A stretch of DNA of 64,000 nucleotides from Rhodobacteraceae bacterium UBA6796 (GCA_002452815.1 DKFM01000020.1:62001-126000), one strand, 5' to 3'; numbered from the stretch's first letter, positions 41,694 to 54,553 are shown. Numbers and translations: made by a program. The notes: generated from the sequence alone by a model not told the origin.

Positions 41694-41716
41694 CTGCTGC
41701 GAAAGAGGATAGCCCC

Positions 41717-43735
41717 TTGGACATCGCCACGCTCCGCGCCACCCACCCCGATCACTGGAAACTTGCGACGGCGATCCGTGCGCTGGCGATGGATGCCGTG
41801 CAGGCCGCCAATTCCGGCCATCCCGGCATGCCGATGGGCATGGCCGATGTGGCGACGGTGCTGTATCGTAACCATCTGAAATTCGACGCCAAGGCGCCGA
41901 ACTGGGCGGATCGCGACCGTTTCATCCTGTCGGCGGGTCATGGCTCGATGCTGCTGTATGCGCTGCTGCACCTGACCGGTTACGAGCAATCGACGCTGGA
42001 AGAGATCAAGAACTTCCGCCAGTGGGGCTCGCGGATGGCGGGGCACCCGGAATACGGCCATCTGGAAGGCGTTGAAACGACGACCGGCCCGCTGGGTCAG
42101 GGGATCTCGACCGCCGTCGGCATGGCGATTGCCGAAAAGTCGATGAAGGCGCGTTTCGGCGCCAAGATCGTCGATCACAAGATCTGGGTCATCGCGGGCG
42201 ACGGCTGCCTGATGGAAGGCATCAGCCAGGAGGCGATCGGTCTGGCCGGCAAGCAGGAACTCGATAACCTGATCGTGCTGTGGGACAACAACAACATCAC
42301 CATCGACGGGCGCGTGACCGTGTCGGACATCACCGATCAGCATGCGCGCTTTGCCGCCTCGGGCTGGACGGTGCTGGCCTGCGACGGCCATGACCCCGCC
42401 GACATCGACCGCGCGCTGACCGAAGCGAAGAAGGCCAAGGGCCCGGTTCTGGTGGATTGCAAGACGATCATCGGCTTCGGCAGCCCCAACAAGGCCGACA
42501 GCTATTCGGTCCACGGCGCGCCGCTGGGCGATGCCGAAATCGCGCTGACCCGCGAAGTCTATGGCTGGGGCTACGGCCCGTTCGAGATCCCGGCCGAGAT
42601 CAAGGCCGAGTGGGAAGCCATCGGCGCCAAGGGTGCGGCGGCGCATGCCGAATGGGCGGCCCGTCTGGACGCGCTGAGCGGCGCGAAGAAGGCCGAGTTC
42701 GAGCGGCAGATGAGCCATGGCGTGCCGAAAAAGCTGGCCGGCGCGATCCGCGCCTTCAAGAAGGCCAATTCCGAAGCTGCGCCCAAGGTCGCGACCCGCA
42801 AGGCCAGCGAAATGGTGCTGGCGGCGATCAACCCGGTGGTGCCCGAAACCATGGGCGGTTCGGCCGACCTGACCGGCTCCAACCTGACCAAGACCTCGGA
42901 TATCTCGGACTTCATGCCCGACAACCGCAAGGGCCGGTATCTGCGCTACGGCATCCGCGAACACGGCATGGCGGCGGCGATGAACGGGCTTTATCTGCAC
43001 GGCGGCGTGCGGCCCTATGGCGGCACCTTCTTCTGCTTTACCGATTACGCCCGCGGCGCGATGCGTCTGTCGGCGCTGATGGGGGTTCCGGCGGTTTACG
43101 TCATGACCCATGACAGCATCGGTCTGGGCGAAGACGGCCCGACCCACCAGCCGGTCGAGCATCTGGCGATCTGCCGCGCGACGCCCAACACCTGGACCTT
43201 CCGCCCCGCCGATGTGATCGAGACCGCCGAAGCCTGGGAACTGGCGATCTCGGCCGAGACGACGCCTTCGGTGCTGGCGCTGTCGCGTCAGAACCTGCCC
43301 ACGCTGCGCAAGACCCACACCAACCAGAACATGGTCGCCAAGGGCGCCTATGTGATCGAGGAAGCGGCGGGCAAGCGTCAGGCGATCATCATGGCCAGCG
43401 GCTCGGAAGTGGAAATCGCGCTGAAGGCCCGCGACCTGCTGCAGGCCGAGGCGATCGGCACCCGCGTCGTGTCGATGCCCTGTATGGAGCTGTTCGCGGC
43501 ACAGGACGAATCCTATCGTCGCAAGATCCTGCCGCCCGGCGCGGTGCGCGTGGCCGTCGAGGCCGCCGTGCGCCAGCCCTGGGATCGCTGGCTGCTGGGT
43601 GAGCGCGGGACCGAGAAGAAGGCCGATTTCGTCGGCATGTCGAGCTTCGGTGCCTCGGCCCCGGCCGACCGGCTTTATGCCGAATTCGGGATCACCCCCG
43701 AGGCGGTCGCGGCCAAGGTCAAGGCACTGCTGTGA
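41717..43735 (+). CDS. tkt: Transketolase (TTG start)
   Basis: 672-residue TPP enzyme of the pentose phosphate and Calvin pathways. Motifs: [34 protein letters not shown], the TPP fold [16 protein letters not shown] to [26 protein letters not shown] and [19 protein letters not shown]. No ATG fits; TTG at 41717 with AGAGGA upstream gives the usual N-terminus [13 protein letters not shown]. An operator-like palindrome overlaps the promoter region. Confidence 0.95.
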   Translation: MDIATLRATHPDHWKLATAIRALAMDAVQAANSGHPGMPMGMADVATVLYRNHLKFDAKAPNWADRDRFILSAGHGSMLLYALLHLTGYEQSTLEEIKNFRQWGSRMAGHPEYGHLEGVETTTGPLGQGISTAVGMAIAEKSMKARFGAKIVDHKIWVIAGDGCLMEGISQEAIGLAGKQELDNLIVLWDNNNITIDGRVTVSDITDQHARFAASGWTVLACDGHDPADIDRALTEAKKAKGPVLVDCKTIIGFGSPNKADSYSVHGAPLGDAEIALTREVYGWGYGPFEIPAEIKAEWEAIGAKGAAAHAEWAARLDALSGAKKAEFERQMSHGVPKKLAGAIRAFKKANSEAAPKVATRKASEMVLAAINPVVPETMGGSADLTGSNLTKTSDISDFMPDNRKGRYLRYGIREHGMAAAMNGLYLHGGVRPYGGTFFCFTDYARGAMRLSALMGVPAVYVMTHDSIGLGEDGPTHQPVEHLAICRATPNTWTFRPADVIETAEAWELAISAETTPSVLALSRQNLPTLRKTHTNQNMVAKGAYVIEEAAGKRQAIIMASGSEVEIALKARDLLQAEAIGTRVVSMPCMELFAAQDESYRRKILPPGAVRVAVEAAVRQPWDRWLLGERGTEKKADFVGMSSFGASAPADRLYAEFGITPEAVAAKVKALL

Positions 43736-44652
43736 GCGCAAGGACCAGCCAGATTATCGAGGGGGGGCCGGTTGCGGCCCCCTCTGTCGTTGCGGCCCCC
43801 CGTCCGGGGCGGGGCATTGCGCTGCTGTTGGCGGCACTGGTGTTGTTCACGCTGATGGATGCCGCGGCCAAGCATCTGGGCACGCGCTATCATCCCGCGC
43901 AGGTGGTCTGGGCGCGGTTTGCGGTGAACAGCCTGATCCTGCTGACGATCTTCGGGCCGCGCATTCCGCGCCTGATCCGCAGCCGACAGCCGGGCACGCA
44001 GGTGCTGCGCGCGCTGGCGCAGCTGGCGACGGTGGTGCTGTTCTTCGGGGCGATCCGCTATATCGGGCTGGCCGAGGCCGCGGCACTGACCGACCTGAAC
44101 CCGGTGCTGATCACGCTGGGCGCGGCACTGTTTCTGGGCGAGAAGCTGGGCCCGCGCCGCCTGATCGGCATTGGCGTGGCCTTCGCGGGGGCGATGATCA
44201 TTCTGCGCCCGGGCGTGGGGGTGATGCATCCCGCCGCCCTGCTGGCGCTTGCGGCGGCATTTTCCTACACGGCGGGCGCCCTTCTGACGCGGGTCGTGCG
44301 CGGCGATGGTCTTGCCACCTCGATGCTGTGGTCGGCGCTGGTCGGCACCACGCTCAGCTCGCTGGCCGTGCCGTTCTTCTGGCAGCCGGTCGCGATGGGC
44401 GATCTGTGGATCTTTCTGGCCCTGGGCATTCTGGGCACCGCCGGTCAGGGCCTGCTGATCCTGGCCTTTTCCGAGGCCGAGGCGGGCACGCTGGCGCCTT
44501 TCGGCTATACCGGCCTGATCTTTTCAAGCGTCTGGGGATTTGTCTTCTTCAACCAGTTGCCCGACGGCTGGACGGTGCTGGGGGCTGCGGTAATCGTGGC
44601 GGCGGGGCTTTATGTCTGGGCGCGCGAACGGCAGGCGGCGCGGCAGGGGTAA
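43732..44652 (+). CDS. EamA/DMT-family transporter
   Basis: 306-residue membrane protein with ten hydrophobic segments in two EamA halves (repeat one from [20 protein letters not shown], repeat two from [19 protein letters not shown]). The characteristic [25 protein letters not shown] lies at the end of half one. GTG start overlaps the tkt stop by 4 bases. Substrate unknown; probably an exporter of metabolites or amino acids. Confidence 0.9.
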   Translation: MSARTSQIIEGGPVAAPSVVAAPRPGRGIALLLAALVLFTLMDAAAKHLGTRYHPAQVVWARFAVNSLILLTIFGPRIPRLIRSRQPGTQVLRALAQLATVVLFFGAIRYIGLAEAAALTDLNPVLITLGAALFLGEKLGPRRLIGIGVAFAGAMIILRPGVGVMHPAALLALAAAFSYTAGALLTRVVRGDGLATSMLWSALVGTTLSSLAVPFFWQPVAMGDLWIFLALGILGTAGQGLLILAFSEAEAGTLAPFGYTGLIFSSVWGFVFFNQLPDGWTVLGAAVIVAAGLYVWARERQAARQG

Positions 44653-44665
44653 AACTGCGGGCGGT

Positions 44666-45640
44666 TCACTCCAGCCGCCCGGCCGCCAGAATCCGCCCCG
44701 GCAGTGGTGCCGATTTGCCCGGGCGCGCGGCTTGCACGATGACCACGGCGGGCTCTTCGCCCTCGATCTTGGCATTCAGCCGGGTCGGGGTGCGCCCGTC
44801 CCATTCGGCCACCGCGTGCCAGGCGGTCACGACATTGGCGTAATCCAGCTGCAATCCGGCATTTTCACCGCGCAGGATTTCCACGCGCGCCTGCGGGGCA
44901 TAGCGCACGATCTGCACCACCGTCCCCTGATCGAGCGGCGGATTGGCCGAAAGCTCGATCTGATACTGCCCCTTGCCACCGGAAATCGTGATCTGCACCG
45001 GCCCGGGCGCGGCATTCTCGGCAATCAGCGCATCCAGCGCCTGCGCCGAGGGGCCGACCAGCGCCTGATCGCCGTCAACGATCATCTGCGGCGTGTAGAT
45101 CGTGCGCTCGCCCTTGGACCGGGCATAGGCCTTTTGCCGGGCGGTGAAGGCGGGCTGCGCGAAGGGGTCTTCCCAGCCCAGATAATCCCAGTAGTCGACA
45201 TGCAGCGCCAGCGCGATCACATCGGGGCGCGGCGCGATCGCGGCCAGCAGTTCGTCGGCGGGCGGACAGGCAGAGCATCCCTGAGAGGTGAAAAGTTCGA
45301 CGACAACCGGGCTGGGCAGAACGGCCGGAGCAGCGGCGGAAGCGGTCGGATCAACGGCACCAATCCCGGCGGCCACACCTTCGGCGAGCGCAGCCCCGCC
45401 CTCGCTGACCGCAGCGCCGATCGTTTCGGCCACGGCTCCTGCCAGCTCACCGGCCCCTTGCACCGCGGCCCCCAGGGTGCCACTGCTGCCCGGCTGCGCA
45501 GATGAGGGCGCAGCCCCCTGCGCAGGCCCGGAGGGAACACCCTGCGCCAGCGCCGCCCCGGTCATCATGCCGGCCAGAACCCCGGCCACAGCCAAAGTCC
45601 GCCAGGAACCGATTGCCAAGCTGCCGTGCGCGCGTGTCAT
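44666..45640 (-). CDS. DUF1223 thioredoxin-fold secreted protein
   Basis: 324-residue exported protein: signal peptide ending GAALAQG, an Ala/Gly/Ser-rich linker of about 75 residues, then the DUF1223 domain from VVVELFTSQGCSACPPADELL with a redox-like C-x-x-C (about 120-123), followed by HVDYWDYLGWEDPF, which is the family hallmark. Family members are not well studied; a periplasmic thiol role is suggested by the motif. The linker is longer than in most relatives. Convergent with the EamA gene and divergent from acnA. Confidence 0.88.
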   Translation of the reverse strand: MTRAHGSLAIGSWRTLAVAGVLAGMMTGAALAQGVPSGPAQGAAPSSAQPGSSGTLGAAVQGAGELAGAVAETIGAAVSEGGAALAEGVAAGIGAVDPTASAAAPAVLPSPVVVELFTSQGCSACPPADELLAAIAPRPDVIALALHVDYWDYLGWEDPFAQPAFTARQKAYARSKGERTIYTPQMIVDGDQALVGPSAQALDALIAENAAPGPVQITISGGKGQYQIELSANPPLDQGTVVQIVRYAPQARVEILRGENAGLQLDYANVVTAWHAVAEWDGRTPTRLNAKIEGEEPAVVIVQAARPGKSAPLPGRILAAGRLE

Positions 45641-45901
45641 AGTGCCTCTTTTCGTTCCACTCCTTCCTAAGCCGCACCCTGCCCCTTTGCCAATCAAGGT
45701 TTTGCGATTTCCGTGACGAAACCCTGTGGTTTGCGCCCGCATCAGCGGTCTCTCGTGGGGATTGGCCACGCTTGCGGCGGTTGGGGGTGAAAATTCTGTG
45801 TGCAATGGTATACAAAAAACACTACCCCCCCTTGATCGACTCTGTCCAATCGGGCAAACACCCTTCAGCGACACCCTATTCATGCCAAGGGAGGCCATCA
45901 G

Positions 45902-48655
<2,754 letters not shown>

Positions 48656-48674
48656 GACACGGCCGAAAGAATGC

Positions 48675-48703
48675 AAAAGGCCCCGCAGTTGCGGGGCCTT
48701 TTT
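48675..48703 (+). terminator. Rho-independent terminator after acnA
   Basis: AAAGGCCCCGC (48676-48686) / GCGGGGCCTTT (48691-48701), 4-base loop, T run. Confidence 0.92.
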
Positions 48704-48796
48704 CGTTGGGCAAGGACAGCACCATTTCCAGAAAAGGCCCCGATCGCGTAGAAAGGCCGGATGGGGGCCATCCCCGATTCCCCGTGCAGGTGATCC

Positions 48797-49753
48797 GTGA
48801 CCGCCCCACCCTCTGCCCGTCTTGTCGGGCTTGACCTGCTGAAACTGTTTTTGGCGCTGCTGGTCGTCACGATCCATGCCAATCCGCTCAAGGAGATTTC
48901 GGCCGAGGCCACCTGGCTTCTGGGCAATGGGGTCGCGCGCATTGCGGTGCCGGGGTTCTTCTGCGTGGCGGGGTACATGTTCCGCCCCGAGGTGCCGGGC
49001 CGGTCGCGCCGGTTGATCCTGCGCTACCTGTGGCTGCACCTGTTGTGGCTGACGCTTTATTTGCCGTTCTGGTGGCCCTCGGTCGCCTCGGGCGGGGTGG
49101 TGCAATATCTGAAACTCTGGGTCTTTGGCTGGTGGCAGCTGTGGTTCCTGACCGGGCTGGCGATGGCGCTTGCGGGGGCGGCGCTGGTGTGGCGCTGGCG
49201 GATCGGCGCGCTGTTCGCGCTGGCACTGGGGTTGTTCATGCTGGGCTATCTGTTGCAGATCGCACGGATGGAGCATTGGGTGCCGCGCAGCTGGTGGCCG
49301 CTGCTGGTGCGCAACGGGGTGCTGCTGGGCCTGCCGTTCTTTCTGCTGGGGCATCTGCTGCGGCGCGCGGGGATTGACCGTCGGATCGGTTTTGCCCCCG
49401 CCCTCACGCTGGGGATCGCCGGGCTGGGGCTGAGCGTGGCCGAAACCATGGCGCTGCGCCATGTGGCCGACCCGGCGCATCCGCTGGCGCCCGAGACGCT
49501 GATCGCCGCGCTGCTTGCCTGCCCGGCGCTGGTGGTGGCCGCCGTGCGCGCGCCGCCCCTGCCCGCCTGGCTGTCGGCATGGCCCTTGGGCACAGTGTCG
49601 GCGGGGATCTATTTCCTGCACATAGGCTTCGTGATCGCGCTGACGCGGTTTTACCCCCTGCCGCGTGCCGAGGTCTATCTGATCGCTGTCGTCGGATCTG
49701 TCCTGCTGACGCTGGCCTTGATCCGGTTGCGGCTGGCGGGGCGGCTGTTTTAG
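48797..49753 (+). CDS. Acyltransferase 3 family membrane protein
   Basis: 318-residue membrane acyltransferase with about ten hydrophobic segments. Begins RLVGLDLLKLFLALLVVTIHAN, in which the histidine corresponds to the catalytic His of OafA/OatA-like enzymes, and VPGFFCVAGYMF follows. Such enzymes O-acetylate sugars of LPS, capsule or other polymers. GTG start at 48797 with AGGTG nearby. Could modify the surface glycan, but it is far from the glycosyltransferase locus. Confidence 0.88.
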   Translation: MTAPPSARLVGLDLLKLFLALLVVTIHANPLKEISAEATWLLGNGVARIAVPGFFCVAGYMFRPEVPGRSRRLILRYLWLHLLWLTLYLPFWWPSVASGGVVQYLKLWVFGWWQLWFLTGLAMALAGAALVWRWRIGALFALALGLFMLGYLLQIARMEHWVPRSWWPLLVRNGVLLGLPFFLLGHLLRRAGIDRRIGFAPALTLGIAGLGLSVAETMALRHVADPAHPLAPETLIAALLACPALVVAAVRAPPLPAWLSAWPLGTVSAGIYFLHIGFVIALTRFYPLPRAEVYLIAVVGSVLLTLALIRLRLAGRLF

Positions 49754-49815
49754 CGCCCCCCTCTTGCAGCCCCCGCGCGCCCTCCCCATATCCGGGTCAT
49801 GTTAAGGAGGTTCAC

Positions 49816-50124
49816 ATGACCGACACCCGCGCGCTCTATATCGAGCAACGCATCGCCAATGAAACGGCTTCGCCGTTTGTGGCCTATCTGCTGTGGTTCT
49901 TCCTCGGCATGTTCGGCGCGCACCGGTTCTATCTGGGGCGCTGGATGTCGGGGCTGCTGATGCTGGCGCTGTTCGGCATCGGTTCGGCGCTGGCCTTCAT
50001 CCTGATCGGCTATATCCCGCTGGCCTTCGTCGGGCTGTGGTGGCTGATTGACGCGCTGTTGATCCCCGGCATGATCGCCGCCGACCGCGCCGAATTGCGC
50101 TGGCGGCTGTCGGGCGGCTGGTAA
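49816..50124 (+). CDS. TM2 domain-containing small membrane protein
   Basis: 102-residue protein with two transmembrane helices. The TM2 signature is FVAYLLWFFLGMFGAHRFYLGR, then a second helix pair ending WWLIDALLIPGM. TM2 proteins are widespread and mostly of unknown function. Very good ribosome site AAGGAGG before the ATG at 49816. Confidence 0.9.
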   Translation: MTDTRALYIEQRIANETASPFVAYLLWFFLGMFGAHRFYLGRWMSGLLMLALFGIGSALAFILIGYIPLAFVGLWWLIDALLIPGMIAADRAELRWRLSGGW

Positions 50125-50216
50125 AGTCCGCGCCGGCTGTGCCGCGCACCCCGCTTGCACCGGCCCCCGGTTTCGGGCAAGAGCAACCCCACCCATAGCA
50201 ACGCGAGGGCAACACC

Positions 50217-50381
50217 ATGGATTACAGCAAGTCAGGCGGCGCGCGCCCCGGCAAGAACGCCCCGCGCCACAGTGAACATAACGCCAAGGGCAGCGCCAAG
50301 AATCCGTTCGGCGCCCAGACCAAGAAAGCCGAACTTCTGGCCCGGATGAAAGCCGCCGCCGAAGCCAAGAAACAGGGCTGA
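50217..50381 (+). CDS. Small basic protein, 54 residues
   Basis: Encodes MDYSKSGGARPGKNAPRH then a Lys/Ala-rich end (KKAELLARMKAAAEAKKQG): 54 residues, strongly basic, soluble, with a helical C-terminus. Ribosome-site-like CGAGGG lies upstream. Codon positions show the genome's GC3 bias, supporting real coding. No family recognised; possibly nucleic-acid binding. Placed between the TM2 gene and the convergent DUF3445 gene. Confidence 0.6.
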   Translation: MDYSKSGGARPGKNAPRHSEHNAKGSAKNPFGAQTKKAELLARMKAAAEAKKQG

Positions 50382-50425
50382 GGCCGGGTCCCGGGCCTTC
50401 AGCCCCGGGGCCAGTGCAAGCGCGT

Positions 50426-51226
50426 TCACGCCGCTTCGCGGATCGGAAATTCCACCAGCGCGGCCGCCTGTTCGGGGCTCAGATCGGCGGGATCGACCAC
50501 ATAGGTGTGGATCGAAAACGCCACGGCACCGCTTTCGGGCAACCGCACAAGCCCCTGACGTTCAACGCGAATATAGGGCAAGTCCCCTTCGGGGGCACGC
50601 CCCTGCGCCTCCAGCCGCGGGTTGTGCAGGGCGGCATTGGAATGATGCGCCGTGCCGCGCATCAGAACGCGCCCGGGTTGCACCCCGTCCAGCAGGCGCT
50701 GCACCCGCGTGCCGAGATCTTCGGTATATTTCGCGACCGGCACATGAATGCCCATCATCGCCCGGCCCAGCTTTTCCGCCAGCGTCCAGCCCGCCGGGAA
50801 ACACAGCGCCGCGCCGGTCAGCACATGGCCCGGCGCGCCGCTGGCATCGGGGCCCGGCTGCATCAGGCACAGATCCTCTTGCACCAGCCGCCCGAGCGTG
50901 GCCATCGGCTGCGCGGGGTCAAGGGCGACCTCGACGCCATCGGGGCGGCGCACCCGGTCCGGCGCGCAGTCGAACCCCAACGCCGGCAATTGCCCCAGCA
51001 CCAGTGTCAGCAACTCTTTCGCCGCCGCCTGCGCACGGGGCATCAGCGCCAGCACCGTGTCGGGGACTTCCGCGATCAGCCGGTCACGCTCGGCCATTTG
51101 CGCGGCATAGGCATCGTCCACCTCCAGCCAGTCAGCCATCTCGATCGGCACGATCCCGGGCAGGCGCCGGGTGCGCGGGTCGGCCCAGGGGGCGAAGGGC
51201 AGTGTTTTCTGGCGGATCAGACTCAT
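50426..51226 (-). CDS. DUF3445 (heme-dependent oxidative N-demethylase-like) protein
   Basis: 266-residue protein of DUF3445. Visible family features are LPFAPWADPRTRRLPGI at the start, LCLMQPG, ALCFPAGWTLAEKLGRAMMGIH with conserved His, and RQGLVRLPESGAVAFSIHTYV. Some members are heme enzymes that oxidatively demethylate amines. Start MSLIRQKTL at 51226 is chosen because further upstream the frame runs into a repeat. The DUF6314 gene lies upstream on the same strand across repeat copy 7. Confidence 0.85.
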   Translation of the reverse strand: MSLIRQKTLPFAPWADPRTRRLPGIVPIEMADWLEVDDAYAAQMAERDRLIAEVPDTVLALMPRAQAAAKELLTLVLGQLPALGFDCAPDRVRRPDGVEVALDPAQPMATLGRLVQEDLCLMQPGPDASGAPGHVLTGAALCFPAGWTLAEKLGRAMMGIHVPVAKYTEDLGTRVQRLLDGVQPGRVLMRGTAHHSNAALHNPRLEAQGRAPEGDLPYIRVERQGLVRLPESGAVAFSIHTYVVDPADLSPEQAAALVEFPIREAA

Positions 51227-51296
51227 GCGGGCAGGCTGCATCCGGGCGCGGGCAAAGACAAGGGGCTCTGCCCCCTCTGGGTGCAAGCACCCATTC

Positions 51297-51370
51297 ACCC
51301 CCGGGATATTTCGACCAGAAAGAACCACAGCCGCCCCGGCCTTTCTTTCTGGTTCAAATATCCCGGGGGA
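51297..51370. repeat. Dispersed inverted repeat copy 7
   Basis: ACCCCCGGGATATTTCGACC then AGAAAGAA on the left; TTTCTTTCTGGTTCAAATAT then CCCGGGGG on the right. The right arm contains the stop codon and last codons of the DUF6314 gene read on the minus strand. GC-palindromic flanks (GGGGCTCTGCCCCCT type) on both sides. Confidence 0.88.
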
Positions 51371-51806
51371 CGCCCGTCAGGGCGGGGGGCAGAGCCCCCT
51401 GTGCCGGGTGATAGTCCGAAACCATCGTGTAATCCTTACGCGGGCCACGCACCCGCCAGCGCGCCTGCCAACGGGGCCAATCGCCGAAATCATAGGTGAC
51501 CCGGTAATCGTCCGGGTCGCACCAATGCGAAGCCTGCGGATCTGCAGGGTCGAAATCGTGGAACGGGCGGCCATCGGCATGATCGACGCAGATCCGCCCG
51601 GCTGCCTCGCGCCACAGATAGCACCGCTCGGCCTGCATGGGGGACAATCCCGGCAGGTGCAGATGGCCCGCCTCGCGATAGTGCAGCGCGCCGTCTTGCG
51701 GATGGAAACGGGCCTGCCCGACAAACCGGGCCGTGGTGCCATCGCCTTGCACGATTTGGCGCTGAAGGTCCCAATCGCCCAGAAAATCCGCCAGTTTCGG
51801 CCCCAT
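51354..51806 (-). CDS. DUF6314 family protein with repeat-derived C-terminus
   Basis: 150-residue soluble protein; the core LADFLGDWDLQRQI, RFHPQDGALHYREAGHL, RCYLWREAAGRICVDHADGRPFHDFD and VRGPRKDYTMVSDY fits DUF6314, a small lipocalin-like domain of unknown function. The final residues QGALPPALTGVPRDI and the stop are encoded by repeat copy 7, in the same way as the pqiA end. Start M at 51806 fits the family. Function unknown. Confidence 0.78.
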   Translation of the reverse strand: MGPKLADFLGDWDLQRQIVQGDGTTARFVGQARFHPQDGALHYREAGHLHLPGLSPMQAERCYLWREAAGRICVDHADGRPFHDFDPADPQASHWCDPDDYRVTYDFGDWPRWQARWRVRGPRKDYTMVSDYHPAQGALPPALTGVPRDI

Positions 51807-51883
51807 CGTCCCGCCTCTGCCTTGCCCCAAAGCCCTGCGCAGTCTAGAAGCCCGGCAACCCCGTTACAATGAAGAGGCCGCCA

Positions 51884-53188
51884 ATGATCCCGCGTTATTC
51901 CCGCAAAGAGATGGTCGACATCTGGGAACCCGCCACGAAGTTCAAGATCTGGTATGAGATCGAGGCCCATGCCTGCGACGCGCAGGCCGATCTGGGCGTG
52001 ATCCCGCGCGCCAGCGCCGAAGCGGTCTGGACCGCGAAGGACGTGGAATTCGACGTGGCGCGGATCGACGAGATCGAGGCCGTGACCAAACATGACGTGA
52101 TCGCCTTCCTGACCCATCTGGCCGAGCATATCGGCTCGACCGAGGCGCGTTTCGTGCATCAGGGCATGACCTCGTCGGATGTGCTGGATACCACGCTGAA
52201 CGTGCAGCTGGTGCGCGCCGCCGACATCCTGCTGGCCGATATGGACCGGGTTCTGGCCGCGCTGAAGAAACGCGCCTATGAACACAAGGACACGGTGCGC
52301 ATCGGTCGCAGCCATGGCATCCACGCCGAGCCCACCACGATGGGGCTGACTTTCGCACGCTTCTATGCCGAGATGGACCGCAACAAGGCCCGCCTGCAAA
52401 ATGCCCGTGAAGAGGTCGCCACCGGCGCGATCTCGGGCGCGGTCGGCACCTTTGCCAATATCGACCCGGCGGTCGAGGAACATGTCTGCGCGAAATTGGG
52501 CCTGCGCCCGGAGCCGATCAGCACGCAGGTCATCCCGCGCGACCGTCACGCGATGTTCTTTGCCACGCTGGGCGTGATTGCCAGCTCGATCGAGAACGTC
52601 GCGATCGAGATCCGCCACATGCAGCGCACCGAGGTGCTGGAAGCCGAAGAGTTCTTCTCCAAGGGCCAGAAGGGCAGCTCGGCGATGCCGCATAAGCGCA
52701 ACCCGGTGCTGACCGAAAACCTGACCGGCCTGTCGCGTCTGGTGCGCATGTGCGTGGTCCCCGCGCTGGAGAATGTGGCGCTGTGGCACGAGCGTGACAT
52801 CAGCCACAGCTCGGTCGAGCGCGGGATCGGCCCGGATGCGACGATCACCCTTGATTTCGCGCTGAACCGTCTGGCGGGCGTGATCGAGAACCTCGTGATC
52901 TATCCCGACAACATGCTGAAAAACATGAACAAGTTCCGCGGCCTGGTGATGAGCCAGCGGGTGCTGCTGGCACTGACGCAAGCCGGTGTGTCGCGTGAGG
53001 ACGCCTATCGTCTGGTGCAGCGCAACGCGATGAAAGTCTGGGAACAGGGCGCGGATTTCAAGACCGAGCTGCTGGCCGACCCGGAAGTGACAGCGGCGTT
53101 GAGCCCGGCCGAGATCGAGGAAAAATTCGACCTCGGCTATCACACCAAACACGTCGACACGATTTTCAAGCGCGTCTTCGGCGCCTGA
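51884..53188 (+). CDS. purB: Adenylosuccinate lyase
   Basis: 434-residue fumarase-superfamily lyase acting twice in purine synthesis. Signature GSSAMPHKRNP, plus GMTSSDVLDTTLN and GRSHGIHAEPTTMGL. Start MIPRYSRKEMVDIW at 51884 with GAAGAGG upstream is the standard N-terminus. Terminator follows. Confidence 0.97.
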   Translation: MIPRYSRKEMVDIWEPATKFKIWYEIEAHACDAQADLGVIPRASAEAVWTAKDVEFDVARIDEIEAVTKHDVIAFLTHLAEHIGSTEARFVHQGMTSSDVLDTTLNVQLVRAADILLADMDRVLAALKKRAYEHKDTVRIGRSHGIHAEPTTMGLTFARFYAEMDRNKARLQNAREEVATGAISGAVGTFANIDPAVEEHVCAKLGLRPEPISTQVIPRDRHAMFFATLGVIASSIENVAIEIRHMQRTEVLEAEEFFSKGQKGSSAMPHKRNPVLTENLTGLSRLVRMCVVPALENVALWHERDISHSSVERGIGPDATITLDFALNRLAGVIENLVIYPDNMLKNMNKFRGLVMSQRVLLALTQAGVSREDAYRLVQRNAMKVWEQGADFKTELLADPEVTAALSPAEIEEKFDLGYHTKHVDTIFKRVFGA

Positions 53189-53211
53189 GACGGCTGACAT
53201 GACCGGCAAAG

Positions 53212-53237
53212 AGGGGGCGGGATTTCCGCCCCCTTTT
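53212..53237 (+). terminator. Rho-independent terminator after purB
   Basis: AGGGGGCGG (53212-53220) / CCGCCCCCT (53226-53234), 5-base loop GATTT, then TTT. Confidence 0.88.
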
Positions 53238-53326
53238 CGCTGCGCGCCCGAATTTCCCGATGCAAGGTAACCCGGTCTTAACGCGGCCATGCAAGGCTGC
53301 GTCAACAGGCAGACCAGGAGGACCCG

Positions 53327-54382
53327 GTGAACGCGATTGCCCAGATGACACCGCTTGGCCAGATCGCCGGGATGGGTTCCGCGCGCCCGGGGTTGAGCAA
53401 GAAGCAGAAGGCCGCAATCATCGTGCGGCTGCTGTCCTCGGAAGGGGCGAAGCTGCCGCTGTCGGATCTGAGCGAAGATCAGCAAACCGCGCTGACCGAA
53501 CAGATCGCGGCGATGAAACTGATCGACAAGGGCACATTGCAGGATGTGGTTGCGGAATTCTGCGAAGAGCTGGAGGCGGTCGGCCTGGCCTTTCCCGGGG
53601 GGCTGGACGGGGCGCTGTCGCTGCTGGACGGGCAGCTGTCGGCCTCGGCGGCGAACCGGCTGCGGCGGCTGGCCTCGGGCAGTTCGCGGGCTGACCCATG
53701 GGAACGGCTGGCGGGTCTGTCGGCCGATGTGCTGCTGCCTGTCCTGCAGGAGGAAAGCACCGAGGTGGGCGCGGTGATGCTGTCGAAACTGTCGGTGGCC
53801 AAGGCGGCGGAATTGCTGGGCAAGCTGCCGGGCGACAAGGCGCGCCGGGTGGCCTATGCGGTGTCGCTGACCGGCAATGTCGCCCCCGATACCGTGCATC
53901 GGATCGGTCAGGCGCTGGCGCAACAGCTGGATGCGGCGCCGCCCAAGGCCTTTGACGTGGGGCCGGTGGAACGGGTCGGGGCGATCCTGAACTATTCGGC
54001 GGCGGCGACACGCGATTGCGTGCTCAAGGGGCTGGAGGAAGAGGATCAGGTCTTTGCCGATCAGGTGAAGAAGGCGATTTTCACCTTCACCAACATTCCG
54101 GCCCGGATCGAGCCGCGCGATATTCCCAAAATCCTGCGTGCGGTGGATCAGGCCAAGCTGATCGTGGCACTGGCAGGGGCGAAAGGGGCGGACGAGAAGG
54201 CGGTCGAATTCATCCTGGCCAACATGTCGCAACGGATGGCCGCAAGCCTGCGCGACGAAATGGCGGCGCTTGGCAAGGTCAAGGACAAGGATGCCGAAGA
54301 GGCGATGGGTCTGGTGGTGAACGCGATCCGCGAGATGGAGGCTGCGGGAGAAATTTTCCTGGTGGCCGAGGACGAGGAGTGA
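53327..54382 (+). CDS. fliG: FliG-like flagellar motor switch protein, isolated from flagellar genes
   Basis: 351-residue protein with the FliG plan: N-domain from LSKKQKAAIIVRLLSSEG, middle domain LSADVLLPVLQEESTEVGAVML, C-domain FTNIPARIEPRDIPKILRAVDQ and SQRMAASLRDEMAALG. It would link FliF to the rotor and torque generation. GTG start at 53327 after AGGAGG. No other flagellar gene is in the window, flanked by purB and gap. It may serve the flagellum in trans; a loss or reuse is possible. The EHPQ-type surface is replaced by EESTEV. Confidence 0.85.
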   Translation: MNAIAQMTPLGQIAGMGSARPGLSKKQKAAIIVRLLSSEGAKLPLSDLSEDQQTALTEQIAAMKLIDKGTLQDVVAEFCEELEAVGLAFPGGLDGALSLLDGQLSASAANRLRRLASGSSRADPWERLAGLSADVLLPVLQEESTEVGAVMLSKLSVAKAAELLGKLPGDKARRVAYAVSLTGNVAPDTVHRIGQALAQQLDAAPPKAFDVGPVERVGAILNYSAAATRDCVLKGLEEEDQVFADQVKKAIFTFTNIPARIEPRDIPKILRAVDQAKLIVALAGAKGADEKAVEFILANMSQRMAASLRDEMAALGKVKDKDAEEAMGLVVNAIREMEAAGEIFLVAEDEE

Positions 54383-54553
54383 CGCACGGCCTGGACCGGC
54401 CTGCCACAGCTGCGCTGTTTGTGTCCGCCATACGGCCTGCGGCCGGGTTCGACTCACCTTGCGACAGGGGCGATTCTGTCGTCTTCTTCGCGCCTGTGGG
54501 CGCCCCCGCCGGGCCACAGGCGGTGCACAAGGATGCGCCGCTTTGCCGCTAAC

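Noticed and set aside
40263..41716. Possible 6S RNA near zapA
   Set aside because: zapA neighbours 6S RNA in many proteobacteria, so I looked, but neither gap around the zapA unit shows the long bulged hairpin; one gap is a repeat and the other is the tkt promoter.
45790..45830. GTATAC-centred palindrome before acnA as a GntR-type operator
   Set aside because: Only a 6-base core is symmetrical, and no GntR gene is nearby; too weak to list as a site.
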